The translations under genes and the position numbers were made by a program. Below are positions 32,482 through 39,173 of a DNA stretch of 64,000 nt, one piece after another. Each line of letters begins with the position of its first letter. The first letter of the stretch is position 1. Below the pieces are notes generated by a model that had not been told where the DNA came from, searched no databases, and saw nothing but the letters and a program-made list of their open reading frames with translations. Source of the DNA: Xanthobacteraceae bacterium (GTDB lineage: Bacteria > Pseudomonadota > Alphaproteobacteria > Rhizobiales > Xanthobacteraceae); NCBI GenBank assembly GCA_023954195.1, contig JAMLIK010000005.1, positions 124,001 to 188,000 on the forward strand, in the 5' to 3' direction.

Positions 32482-32685
32482 ATGGAAGAAGTCTATGACG
32501 CCTTGGTCGATCTTAAACGGTCGATAGACAAGCAGAACGAACTTCAGGAAGAGACGAACGCGATCTTACGCGCTTTGATCGGAACGCTTCAGGAGTCCGG
32601 CAAAGCCACGGCGGACTTGACGGAACTGCTTCAAAAGAAAGGCTCCGAAGAGCCGAAACTCGACGTGAACGCGATGATCGGCTGA
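32482..32685 (+). CDS. Small helical protein downstream of rhuM
   Basis: A 67-residue, mainly alpha-helical acidic protein (MEEVYDALVDLKRSIDKQNE, LQEETNAILRALIGTLQESG). It begins 9 bases after the rhuM stop with GGAG shortly before its ATG, so it is co-transcribed. No family recognised. The tight pairing suggests a partner or modulator of RhuM. Confidence 0.7.
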   Translation: MEEVYDALVDLKRSIDKQNELQEETNAILRALIGTLQESGKATADLTELLQKKGSEEPKLDVNAMIG

Positions 32686-32696
32686 CAACCGTCGTT

Positions 32697-32788
32697 TGTA
32701 GCACCTGTAGCACCTGCCCGTTTTCCGTGGTGCTACAGAATTTCGTCCTGTTATTTCAACGCTGTAGCACCTGTATCACCTGTAGCAC
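32697..32788. repeat. 9-bp GTAGCACCT-type repeats after the rhuM pair
   Basis: Units TGTAGCACC occur twice in tandem at 32,697-32,716, once inverted (GGTGCTACA) near 32,729-32,737, and three more times (one as TGTATCACC) at 32,763-32,788. They resemble the GTAGCAA units elsewhere in the island but end CC, and lie between the rhuM pair and the convergent integrase gene. Confidence 0.7.
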
Positions 32789-32814
32789 CGGCGAAATGTC
32801 GTCGCGTGCGCGGA

Positions 32815-34056
32815 TCACGCCTTCCGCTTCCGCGTCGGCAGCGCCACCACCTTCGCCTTTTCGGTCCCGTCGAGGGCAGCCGCTATCCGGGCGGACACCT
32901 TGTCGGCGGCGGACACCAAGGCGCTGTCGGCAACATGCGCATAGCGCGCCGTCACGCCGGGCACCGAATGCCCAAGCAGGCCGGCGATGGTTAGTTCGGA
33001 AAAACCCATCTCGGCGGCCGTGGCGGCGAAGGTGTGCCGCAGGACGTGGACCGTGACACCTTCCAGCTTCGCCCGCTTGCAGAGCTGGGCGAGCGCCTTC
33101 GGCAGGCCGATAAAATGCCCGTCGCCACGGCTCGCCGGAAACACCCAGCCGTTCTTCCGGTGCAGGCTGGTAATGCCGGCGAAGGCGCTGGAACCGATCG
33201 GGCGGATTTGCGCGCCGCTCTTGGTGTCGCCGAACCGGATGCAGCCGCCGCGCTGGTCAAGCCAACGCTCCGGCAGCGACAGCGCTTCCATACGCCGGCA
33301 GCCCGATAGGAGAAGGAACCGGATCGCGCCAATGGCAACCCGATTCTCCGCGTCCGATTCCGGCGCGCGCATCGCCTCGCCCAGGCGGCCGATCTCTTCC
33401 GTCGAGAGGAACCGCTTCTGTTTGCCCTCCGGCGGCTTCTTGATCCCACGCGCCACGTTTTCGGTGACGACGCGGCGCTTGAGGGCAAATTCAAGGATGG
33501 TGCCGAGCATCCCCACGGTGCGGCCGGCAACACCCTTGCCGCCTGTCGTGATGCCGCCTCGACCATCGCGCGCCTTCGCAGTCTTGCCGCCTATGATGTC
33601 CGACTGCATCCGCGACACGTCGGCCGGCGTCAGGCTCGCCACAGTGCGGTTGCCGATCAGCGGCTTCACATGCCGCTCGATACGGCTTCGATCCATCGCC
33701 AGGGTCGAGGCTTTGATCTTGCCTTCGGCGTCTTCAAGGTAGAGGTCGCATAGTTCTGAAATCGTGATCGACTGGCGTAGCTGCTGACGCTCGGCAGACG
33801 GATCAGCGCCCTTGGATGCTTCAGCCAGCTTCTCGCGAGCAAGTTGCCGCGCCTCTTCCGGCGTCAGCGTGCCAACGCGGCCGACCACCATCTTCCGCTG
33901 TCGGCCTTCGGTATTCCGGTATTTGATGATGTAGGACGCCACGCCGGACGGCATCATGCGCACGCCGAAGCCCTTCAGCTCAGTATCCCAAAGGAACTGT
34001 TCGCCGGCTGGATCAGGCTCGAAAGCATCGACAATCCGCTTGGTGATTTTTGGCAT
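32815..34056 (-). CDS. int: Tyrosine-recombinase integrase of the island
   Basis: A 413-residue integrase. ATG 34056 gives MPKITKRIVDAFEPD, the N-terminal DUF4102-type arm-binding domain (FLWDTELKGFGVRMMPSGVA); the frame extends to 34110 without a better start. The central SAM-like core-binding domain is followed by the catalytic domain with R (SGCRRMEALSL), HxLRH (VHVLRHTFAATAAEM), a third His (LLGHSVP) and the nucleophile Tyr (TARYAHV). It recombines the tRNA-Gly attachment site. It lies 183 bases from attR, as is normal. Confidence 0.96.
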   Translation of the reverse strand: MPKITKRIVDAFEPDPAGEQFLWDTELKGFGVRMMPSGVASYIIKYRNTEGRQRKMVVGRVGTLTPEEARQLAREKLAEASKGADPSAERQQLRQSITISELCDLYLEDAEGKIKASTLAMDRSRIERHVKPLIGNRTVASLTPADVSRMQSDIIGGKTAKARDGRGGITTGGKGVAGRTVGMLGTILEFALKRRVVTENVARGIKKPPEGKQKRFLSTEEIGRLGEAMRAPESDAENRVAIGAIRFLLLSGCRRMEALSLPERWLDQRGGCIRFGDTKSGAQIRPIGSSAFAGITSLHRKNGWVFPASRGDGHFIGLPKALAQLCKRAKLEGVTVHVLRHTFAATAAEMGFSELTIAGLLGHSVPGVTARYAHVADSALVSAADKVSARIAAALDGTEKAKVVALPTRKRKA

Positions 34057-34238
34057 TATCCCGACCCCAACCTTCTCCGCCAAAAATCCGCGGAACCATG
34101 GCGGAACCAAATGGGCGGAAATCCGGGTGCCTTCCAGAAATGTCCAGAAAACACCGCAAGTCGGATAGGTGCATCAATTCAATGCGTTAGACAATACCTG
34201 AATTTTCCGGTAATTGCCGGAATATGCCCCGCTCTAAT

Positions 34239-34284
34239 CTTGCCAAGGTTGGGGTCGAGGGTTCGAATCCCTTCGCCCGCTCCA
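34239..34284 (+). repeat. attR core: 3' tRNA-Gly fragment
   Basis: The right copy of the 46-bp duplication. It holds only the 3' part of tRNA-Gly (from the anticodon loop to CCA); the sequence upstream is phage-derived and cannot complete the acceptor or D arms. It marks the right end of the island. Confidence 0.95.
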
Positions 34285-34562
34285 GAAACCCGGCGATCGG
34301 CGCGGCGTTCACATGACCTGCACCTGTTGCTTGCATCTCCGTCGCCTGCACCTCGTTGCTTGCGGCCGTCGGCGGAACCGCATCCGCCCCGTCCAACATT
34401 TTGTCGCGTCAGCCGCGCGCCGAACGCGGATCCCGGTCGTTTCCCGGCTGTGCTATCATTGCGCGGTGGCGAGCGGAGATCCCACCGGGTATCGGCCGCC
34501 ACCTCAAAAACGATAAGCATCCCGAGCCATCCAGGCAGGGATGCGACGCAGGGAGGGACGCG
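34285..34562. other. Host gap downstream of attR
   Basis: 278 bases with no supported gene. It should contain the promoter of the PQQ-type dehydrogenase gene; a TATCAT box at 34,454-34,459 could be a -10 element, but no good -35 is visible. AGGGAGGGA before the ATG is the ribosome site. Confidence 0.4.
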
Positions 34563-35834
34563 ATGAAAGCAGCGATCGCAGGATCGGTTCTGACGCTGGC
34601 GGCGGCCTTGTCGCTCGGCGGCGCGCCGCAGGCCACCGCGGCCGACGGCTTGAAAAGCTATCAGTCCGGCACCAAGGAATTCTGGACCCACCCGCCGGAC
34701 GACTGGTTCCTCGGCGACGAGACCGAGGCGCAGAAGGGCCTTGCCCCGCCGGCCGGCCCGCCGACCGGCATGTCGGACGCGGAAATCGCCGATGCCTTGA
34801 AGAAGATCAAGCTACCGAAGGGTTTCAAGATCGAGCCTTACGCCACCGGCGTGCTGGCGGCGCGGCAGATGGCGTGGGGCGACAACGGCACGCTGTTCGT
34901 CGGCTCGTTCGGCCTGGGCAACGTCTATGCCGTCACCGAGAAGAACGGCAAGCGCGAGGTCAAGACCATCATCAAGGGCTTGCGGATGCCGACCGGGCTC
35001 GCCTATCGCGACGGCGCGCTCTACGTGGTCGATATCGACAAGATCCTGCGCTACGACAACGCCGAGGCCAATCTCGACAAGATGCCCGAGCCGAAGGTGG
35101 TCTATGACGACCTGCCGCCCTACATGGCGCACGGCTGGAAATACATCGCGGTCGACAAGGACGGCTGGTTCTACATTCCGGTCGGCCCGCCGTTCAACAT
35201 CGGCCTGCCACCGACCTCGACCTCGCAGATCCGCCGCGTCGATCCCAAGACCGGCAACGCCGAACTGGTCGCGATCGGTGTGCGCAACAGCGTCGGCGGC
35301 GACGTCGATCCGCGCAGCGGCAAATACTGGTTCACGGAGAACGCGCGCGACTGGCTCGGCGACGATTCCCCGAGCGACAAGCTCAACATGATCTCGAAAC
35401 TCGGCGAGCACTTCGGCTATCCGTATTGTCACCAGGGCGACATCCCCGATCCGAAATTCGCCATGGGCCACAAGTGCTCGGAGTTCACGCCGCCGGTGGT
35501 CAAGCTCGGCAACCACGTCGCGCCGCTGGGCATGAAGTTCTACACCGGCGACCAGTTTCCGGCCGAGTACAAGAACAACATCCTGATCGCCGAGCACGGC
35601 TCATGGAACCGGCACCAGTATCAGGGCGCGCGGATCGTGCGGGTGATCGTCGGGCCGGACGGCAAGAACCCCAAGACCGAGGTGTTCGCGTCGGGATGGA
35701 TCGAGGGCAAGCAGAACTATCTCGGCCGCCCCGCCGATATCATCCAGGCCAAGGACGGCTCGATCCTGGTCGCCGACGACTGGGCCGGCGCGATCTACCG
35801 CATCAGCTACGACAAGGCGGCGGCGAAGCAGTAA
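34563..35834 (+). CDS. Secreted PQQ-dependent sugar dehydrogenase-like protein
   Basis: A 423-residue protein with a Sec signal (MKAAIAGSVLTLAAALSLGG, cleavage near ATAADG). The rest forms a six-bladed beta-propeller of the soluble glucose/sorbosone dehydrogenase family: FKIEPYATGVLAARQMAWGD, LRMPTGLAYRDGALYVVDID, and the C-terminal IIQAKDGSILVADDWAGAIY. These enzymes oxidise sugars in the periplasm with PQQ. The start at 34,563 follows AGGGAGGGACGCG. A dihaem cytochrome c gene lies 130 bases downstream and could accept the electrons. The actual substrate is not known. Confidence 0.88.
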   Translation: MKAAIAGSVLTLAAALSLGGAPQATAADGLKSYQSGTKEFWTHPPDDWFLGDETEAQKGLAPPAGPPTGMSDAEIADALKKIKLPKGFKIEPYATGVLAARQMAWGDNGTLFVGSFGLGNVYAVTEKNGKREVKTIIKGLRMPTGLAYRDGALYVVDIDKILRYDNAEANLDKMPEPKVVYDDLPPYMAHGWKYIAVDKDGWFYIPVGPPFNIGLPPTSTSQIRRVDPKTGNAELVAIGVRNSVGGDVDPRSGKYWFTENARDWLGDDSPSDKLNMISKLGEHFGYPYCHQGDIPDPKFAMGHKCSEFTPPVVKLGNHVAPLGMKFYTGDQFPAEYKNNILIAEHGSWNRHQYQGARIVRVIVGPDGKNPKTEVFASGWIEGKQNYLGRPADIIQAKDGSILVADDWAGAIYRISYDKAAAKQ

Positions 35835-35871
35835 GGCATCAGCCACAAGGCGGGACAGACATCAGGTCCCG

Positions 35872-35952
35872 TCATTGCGAGCGAAGCGAAGCGATCCAGT
35901 CCTTCCCATGGCCGCTGGATTGCTTCGTCGCGTTCGCTCCTCGCAATGACGG
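35872..35952. repeat. Palindromic intergenic repeat, family B
   Basis: A long imperfect hairpin opening GTCATTGCGAGCGAAGCGAA and closing CGTTCGCTCCTCGCAATGAC, with GATCCAG/CTGGATTG pairs inside. It lies between the sugar dehydrogenase and cytochrome c genes. Other copies are at 44,698-44,817 and 55,089-55,173. Confidence 0.85.
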
Positions 35953-35963
35953 CGGAGATGAGG

Positions 35964-36542
35964 ATGCGCCTGACTTATCTCGCGGCGGCGGTCGCGATGC
36001 TTTTCCCCGGACATCTCGCCCGCGCCGCCGACATCGCCGCCGGCAAGGCCAAGGCGGAGACGTGCGCCGCATGCCACGGCGCGGACGGCATTTCGCGAAC
36101 CGAGAACACGCCGTCGCTGGCGGGACAGCCGGATCAGTTCATCCAGTGGCAACTGGTGTTTCTTCGCGGCGGCGCCCGCAAGAGCGACGTCATGGCGCCG
36201 ATGGCCGAGCCCTTGAGCAATGACGATATCCGCAATCTCGGCGCCTATTTCGCCACGCTGACGCCGCCGAAGGGCGCGGCCGACAACGATCCCGAACTGT
36301 CGCGGAAAGGCGCGATGGCGGCGAAGGGCCGGCGCTGCGCCTCGTGCCACACCGACAGTTACGCCGGCACCAAGGCGGTGGCCCGCCTCGCTGGCCAGCG
36401 CGAGGATTATCTCGTCAAGGCGCTGCGCGACTACAAGTCGGGCGCGCGCGCGGGCGGCGGCGGCGCGGCGATGGCCAACGTCGCCTATCCGCTCAGCGAG
36501 GAGGAAATCGCGGCGCTGGCGCATTATCTGTCGCGGCTGTGA
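35964..36542 (+). CDS. Periplasmic dihaem cytochrome c (c4-like)
   Basis: A 192-residue protein from ATG 35964, chosen because GGAG lies six bases before it; two earlier in-frame ATGs fall in the repeat or too close to the ribosome site. It has a signal peptide (MRLTYLAAAVAMLFPGHLAR) and two haem-c sites, CAACH and CASCH, each in a half of about 85 residues, with Met candidates in DVMAPMAEPL and GAAMANVAYPL. That is the c4-type layout. It may take electrons from the upstream sugar dehydrogenase and pass them to an oxidase; this is inferred from adjacency. Confidence 0.92.
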   Translation: MRLTYLAAAVAMLFPGHLARAADIAAGKAKAETCAACHGADGISRTENTPSLAGQPDQFIQWQLVFLRGGARKSDVMAPMAEPLSNDDIRNLGAYFATLTPPKGAADNDPELSRKGAMAAKGRRCASCHTDSYAGTKAVARLAGQREDYLVKALRDYKSGARAGGGGAAMANVAYPLSEEEIAALAHYLSRL

Positions 36543-36549
36543 GAGGCGC

Positions 36550-37470
36550 TCACGCCCGTTGCGCCTCATAGGTTTTCAGATGCGTGTAAGCGACGCGCAG
36601 CCGTGGAACCTCGATCCCCGCCGCCTCGGCCCGCGCGATCAGGTCGCCGACGATATGGTCGGCCTCGATCGGCAGGTTGCCCTGGATGTCGCGGAACATC
36701 GAGGCGGTGAAGGTCGAGCCCTCGGCGGTCAGCATCGCGGTGATGCGCTCGACGAACGGCGCGCGGGGATCGTGGCCGGCGGTGCGCGCGATGGCGCGGA
36801 TTTCGTCGCGCACCCCGAGGATGTAGTCGCGGCCGCCCGGCGCTTCGAGGATTTTCCCCACCGGCGCGCGCATCAGGCTGGTGGCGCAGGCGAGGCTCGC
36901 CAGCAGCGTCCACTTCTCCCACATGTCCTGCAAGATGGTGGTCGAGGCCTTGCCGCCGAAATCGCCGCGCTGGACGATGGCGTCGGCCGCGCGCACCCGC
37001 TCCGACAAGGCGCCGTCGCGCTCGCCGAAGCCGAGCGCCTGCATCGGCGCGAGTTGCACCACATGGCGGTCGGCGTCGAGCATCACCGCGATCGAGCATT
37101 GCCCGCCCAGCACCCGGTCGGGCCCGAATTTCGCGTCGAGCACGTCGAGATGGCGCATGCCGTTCAGCATCGGCATGATCGCGGTGCGCGGCCCCACCGC
37201 CGGCGCGATCGCGGCGATGGCGTCGTCGAGGTCGAACGCCTTGCAGGTCAGCAGCACCAGATCGAAAGCCGCCTTGAGATCCTGCGCCAGCACGGTCGGC
37301 GGCGCGCGCAAGGTCGCGTCGCCATGCGGGCTCTTGATGACGAGGCCGTCACGCTTGAGTTCCTCGGCGCGGCGCGGCCGCACCAGAAACGTCACGTCGG
37401 CGCCGGATTGCAGCAGCCGTCCGCCGAAATAGCCGCCGATCGCGCCGGCCCCGAGCACCAGAATGCGCAT
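36550..37470 (-). CDS. 2-dehydropantoate 2-reductase family protein
   Basis: A 306-residue ketopantoate-reductase (PanE/ApbA) family protein. The N-terminal Rossmann fold has MRILVLGAGAIGGYFGGRLL for NADPH and LLTCKAFDLDDAI with the catalytic Lys; MLNGMRHLDVLDAKFGPDRV and KWTLLASLACATSLM follow in the C-terminal helical domain. It would reduce 2-dehydropantoate in pantothenate/CoA synthesis or a related keto acid; multiple paralogues are common in this group, so the gene symbol is left open. It is convergent with the cytochrome gene, 7 bases apart. Confidence 0.9.
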   Translation of the reverse strand: MRILVLGAGAIGGYFGGRLLQSGADVTFLVRPRRAEELKRDGLVIKSPHGDATLRAPPTVLAQDLKAAFDLVLLTCKAFDLDDAIAAIAPAVGPRTAIMPMLNGMRHLDVLDAKFGPDRVLGGQCSIAVMLDADRHVVQLAPMQALGFGERDGALSERVRAADAIVQRGDFGGKASTTILQDMWEKWTLLASLACATSLMRAPVGKILEAPGGRDYILGVRDEIRAIARTAGHDPRAPFVERITAMLTAEGSTFTASMFRDIQGNLPIEADHIVGDLIARAEAAGIEVPRLRVAYTHLKTYEAQRA

Positions 37471-37488
37471 GGGTTGCTCCCATTTGTT

Positions 37489-37563
37489 AGCGAGTAGCGA
37501 ATAGTGAGTAGCGAATAGTAAGAGGAATGAACTCTATTCGCTACTCACGATTCGCTATTCGCT
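37489..37563. repeat. Large hairpin with 30-bp arms
   Basis: Arms at 37,489-37,518 and 37,534-37,563 are complementary at 28 of 30 positions, with a 15-base loop. Each arm contains repeated AGCGAATAG units (AGTAGCGAATAGTGAGTAGC on the left). It lies just downstream of the SDR gene and upstream of the panE-like start, so it may act as a terminator-like structure, although no T-tract follows. Confidence 0.8.
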
Positions 37564-37567
37564 CCCC

Positions 37568-38305
37568 TCACCACTTTTCGCCGAACGGGCGAATCTCCAT
37601 CTCGAACGTCCATGCGCTTTTCGGCTGCTGGTAAAGCTGCCAATAGGCCTCGGCGACGGCGGCCGGCGGCATCAAGAGGTCGGGATTGTTCAGCGCCTCC
37701 TTGCCCCAGAGCTGTTCGCGGCGCTCGCGCACCCAGGCGGTGTCGACGCCCGAGTCGATGATGAGGTGGGCGACGTGAATGTGCTTCGGCCCCAGTTCGC
37801 GCGCCATCGCCTGCGCCACCGCGCGCAGGCCGAACTTGGCGCTGGCGAAGGCGGCGAAGCCGGAGCCGCCGCGCAAGGACGCGGTCGCGCCGGTGAAGAA
37901 AATATTGCCGTGGCCGCGTGGCAGCATCAGCCGCGCCGACTCGCGGCCGGCGAGGAAGCCGGCCCAGCAGGCCATTTCCCACACTTTGCGAAACACCCGG
38001 TCGGTGGTTTCCAGGATCGGGAAGTTGACGTTGGCGCCGACGTTGAAGATAGTCACTTCCAGCGGCGCGTGCGCGTCGGCGGCGTCGAGGAAGGCGGCGA
38101 CCTCGTCCTCCTTGCGGGCGTCGAGCGAGCGCGCGTCGATGCGACCGCCGGCGGCCTCGATCTCCTTCACCAGCGGCGCGAGCTTGTCGCCGTTGCGCCG
38201 GCCGGCGAACACGGTGAAGCCTTCGGACGCGAATTTCTTGGCGATCTCGGCGCCGATGAAGTCGCCGGCGCCGATCACCGCGACGGTGGCGTTACGTTGT
38301 GGCAT
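37568..38305 (-). CDS. Short-chain dehydrogenase/reductase
   Basis: A 245-residue SDR starting at ATG 38305 (GGAGG six bases upstream). It has the Rossmann motif GAGDFIGAEIAKKFASEG (an atypical spacing of the TGxxxGIG motif) and NVGANVNFPI in place of NNAG. The catalytic Tyr-x-x-x-Lys is not clean: FAAFASAKFGLRAVA has Phe/Ala before Lys, so the Tyr seems replaced. Activity as a normal dehydrogenase is therefore uncertain. Context gives no pathway. Confidence 0.85.
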   Translation of the reverse strand: MPQRNATVAVIGAGDFIGAEIAKKFASEGFTVFAGRRNGDKLAPLVKEIEAAGGRIDARSLDARKEDEVAAFLDAADAHAPLEVTIFNVGANVNFPILETTDRVFRKVWEMACWAGFLAGRESARLMLPRGHGNIFFTGATASLRGGSGFAAFASAKFGLRAVAQAMARELGPKHIHVAHLIIDSGVDTAWVRERREQLWGKEALNNPDLLMPPAAVAEAYWQLYQQPKSAWTFEMEIRPFGEKW

Positions 38306-38325
38306 GGCATTCCTCCGGTGCGGGG

Positions 38326-38448
38326 CGTCGTCCTCGCGCAGGCGAGGACCCATAACCCCTGGCACGAGTTGTTATAGAAGGACCTCGCCTTCAGGTGATG
38401 GAGCCGAACCGCTGCGGCGTATGGGTCCCCGCCTGCGCGGGGACGACG
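38326..38448. repeat. Palindromic intergenic repeat, family C
   Basis: Outer arms GTCGTCCTCGCGCAGGCGAG and CCCCGCCTGCGCGGGGACGA, with inner GGACCCATAACCCCTGG and GTATGGGTCC pairing. Other copies are at 46,551, 48,462 and 51,231. It lies between the SDR gene start and the stop of the DsbA-like gene. Confidence 0.85.
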
Positions 38449-38457
38449 CAGCGATTG

Positions 38458-39069
38458 TCATGATCCCGTGAAAAATTCCTCGACCTCGCGCAATTGCTCC
38501 TTGCCGAAGAACATCTCGTCGCCGACGAAGAAGGTCGGCGAGCCGAACGCGCCGCGCATCACCGCGTTCTGGGTGTTTTCCAGCAGCCTGTTCTTGATCT
38601 CGGGCTCCTGCGCGCGGGCGAACAGCTTCGCGGCGTCGAGCCCGGATTCGGTCAGCGCCCGCGCCAGCACCTCCGAATCGTCCATCTTCTTCGGCGCCTC
38701 CCACATGTGATGGAAGCCGGCCTCGACATATTGCTCGAATACGCCCTCCGCCTGCGCGGCGATCGCGCCGCGCATCAGCATCAGGGTGTTGACCGGGAAA
38801 TGCGGATTCCAGACGTAAGGCTCGACGTTGAAGCGGCGCAGGAAGCGCTGCGTTTCGAGCGCCATGAATTCGGGCTTATTCTTGATGCCGGCGAGCGTCT
38901 CCGCCGGCGACCTGTTGTTGGTGGCCTTGAAGACGCCGCCGAGCAGGATCGGCACATATTCGAAGGTGACGCCGATGCGCTTTTCAATGGCCGGAATGGC
39001 GCGGTGGCTCAGATAGGCGTTGGGGCTGCCGAAATCGAACAGGAATTGCGGGCGGGGCGGCTGACTCAT
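38458..39069 (-). CDS. DsbA-fold 2-hydroxychromene-2-carboxylate isomerase-like protein
   Basis: A 203-residue thioredoxin/GST-kappa-fold protein. FLFDFGSPNAYLSHRAIPAI at the N-terminus has Ser-Pro-Asn where thiol oxidoreductases have CxxC, which marks the HCCA isomerase branch that binds glutathione (naphthalene-degradation NahD type); GAFGSPTFFVGDEMFFGKEQ holds the cis-Pro and C-terminal motif. It may isomerise aromatic intermediates or act as a GST; the substrate is not known. A short palindrome lies 65 bases upstream. Confidence 0.9.
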   Translation of the reverse strand: MSQPPRPQFLFDFGSPNAYLSHRAIPAIEKRIGVTFEYVPILLGGVFKATNNRSPAETLAGIKNKPEFMALETQRFLRRFNVEPYVWNPHFPVNTLMLMRGAIAAQAEGVFEQYVEAGFHHMWEAPKKMDDSEVLARALTESGLDAAKLFARAQEPEIKNRLLENTQNAVMRGAFGSPTFFVGDEMFFGKEQLREVEEFFTGS

Positions 39070-39133
39070 CGGGGATCTCCTTGAACGACGCGCAAGGAGT
39101 GTGACGCAGCCGTGCGGCCGCGTCCATCTTTTT

Positions 39134-39149
39134 TATGATAGTCATCATA
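39134..39149. promoter_or_regulatory. Palindromic operator candidate upstream of the DsbA-like gene
   Basis: TATGAT-AGTC-ATCATA, embedded in an AT-rich stretch (TTTTTTATGATAGTCATCAT) between the MATE and DsbA-like genes. Size, symmetry and location suit a MarR- or TetR-type site for the leftward gene starting at 39,069. No regulator gene is adjacent. Confidence 0.5.
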
Positions 39150-39173
39150 TAAATTGCGGCGCGGCCGGCGGGC

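Larger units (their letters stand above)
16892..34284. mobile_element. Integrated phage satellite / head-only prophage (cf-PICI-like), 17.3 kb
   Basis: Bounded by the 46-bp tRNA-Gly duplication, with the integrase gene at the right end facing inward. From right to left it encodes integrase, cargo (RhuM and a small gene), repeats, early proteins, an AlpA-like DNA-binding protein, a primase/DUF3987 protein, then portal, protease, capsid, a small structural protein, connector, HNH, TerS and TerL. No tail, baseplate, tape-measure, holin or endolysin gene is recognisable. All head genes look intact and many overlap by 4 bases, so this does not read as random decay. The layout matches capsid-forming phage-inducible islands that make their own heads and borrow tails; that assignment is inferred. 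Confidence 0.85.

Noticed and set aside
34239-34284. Second tRNA-Gly gene
   Set aside because: Only the 3' 46 bases are present; the 5' acceptor arm and D-arm are missing, so it is the attR copy.
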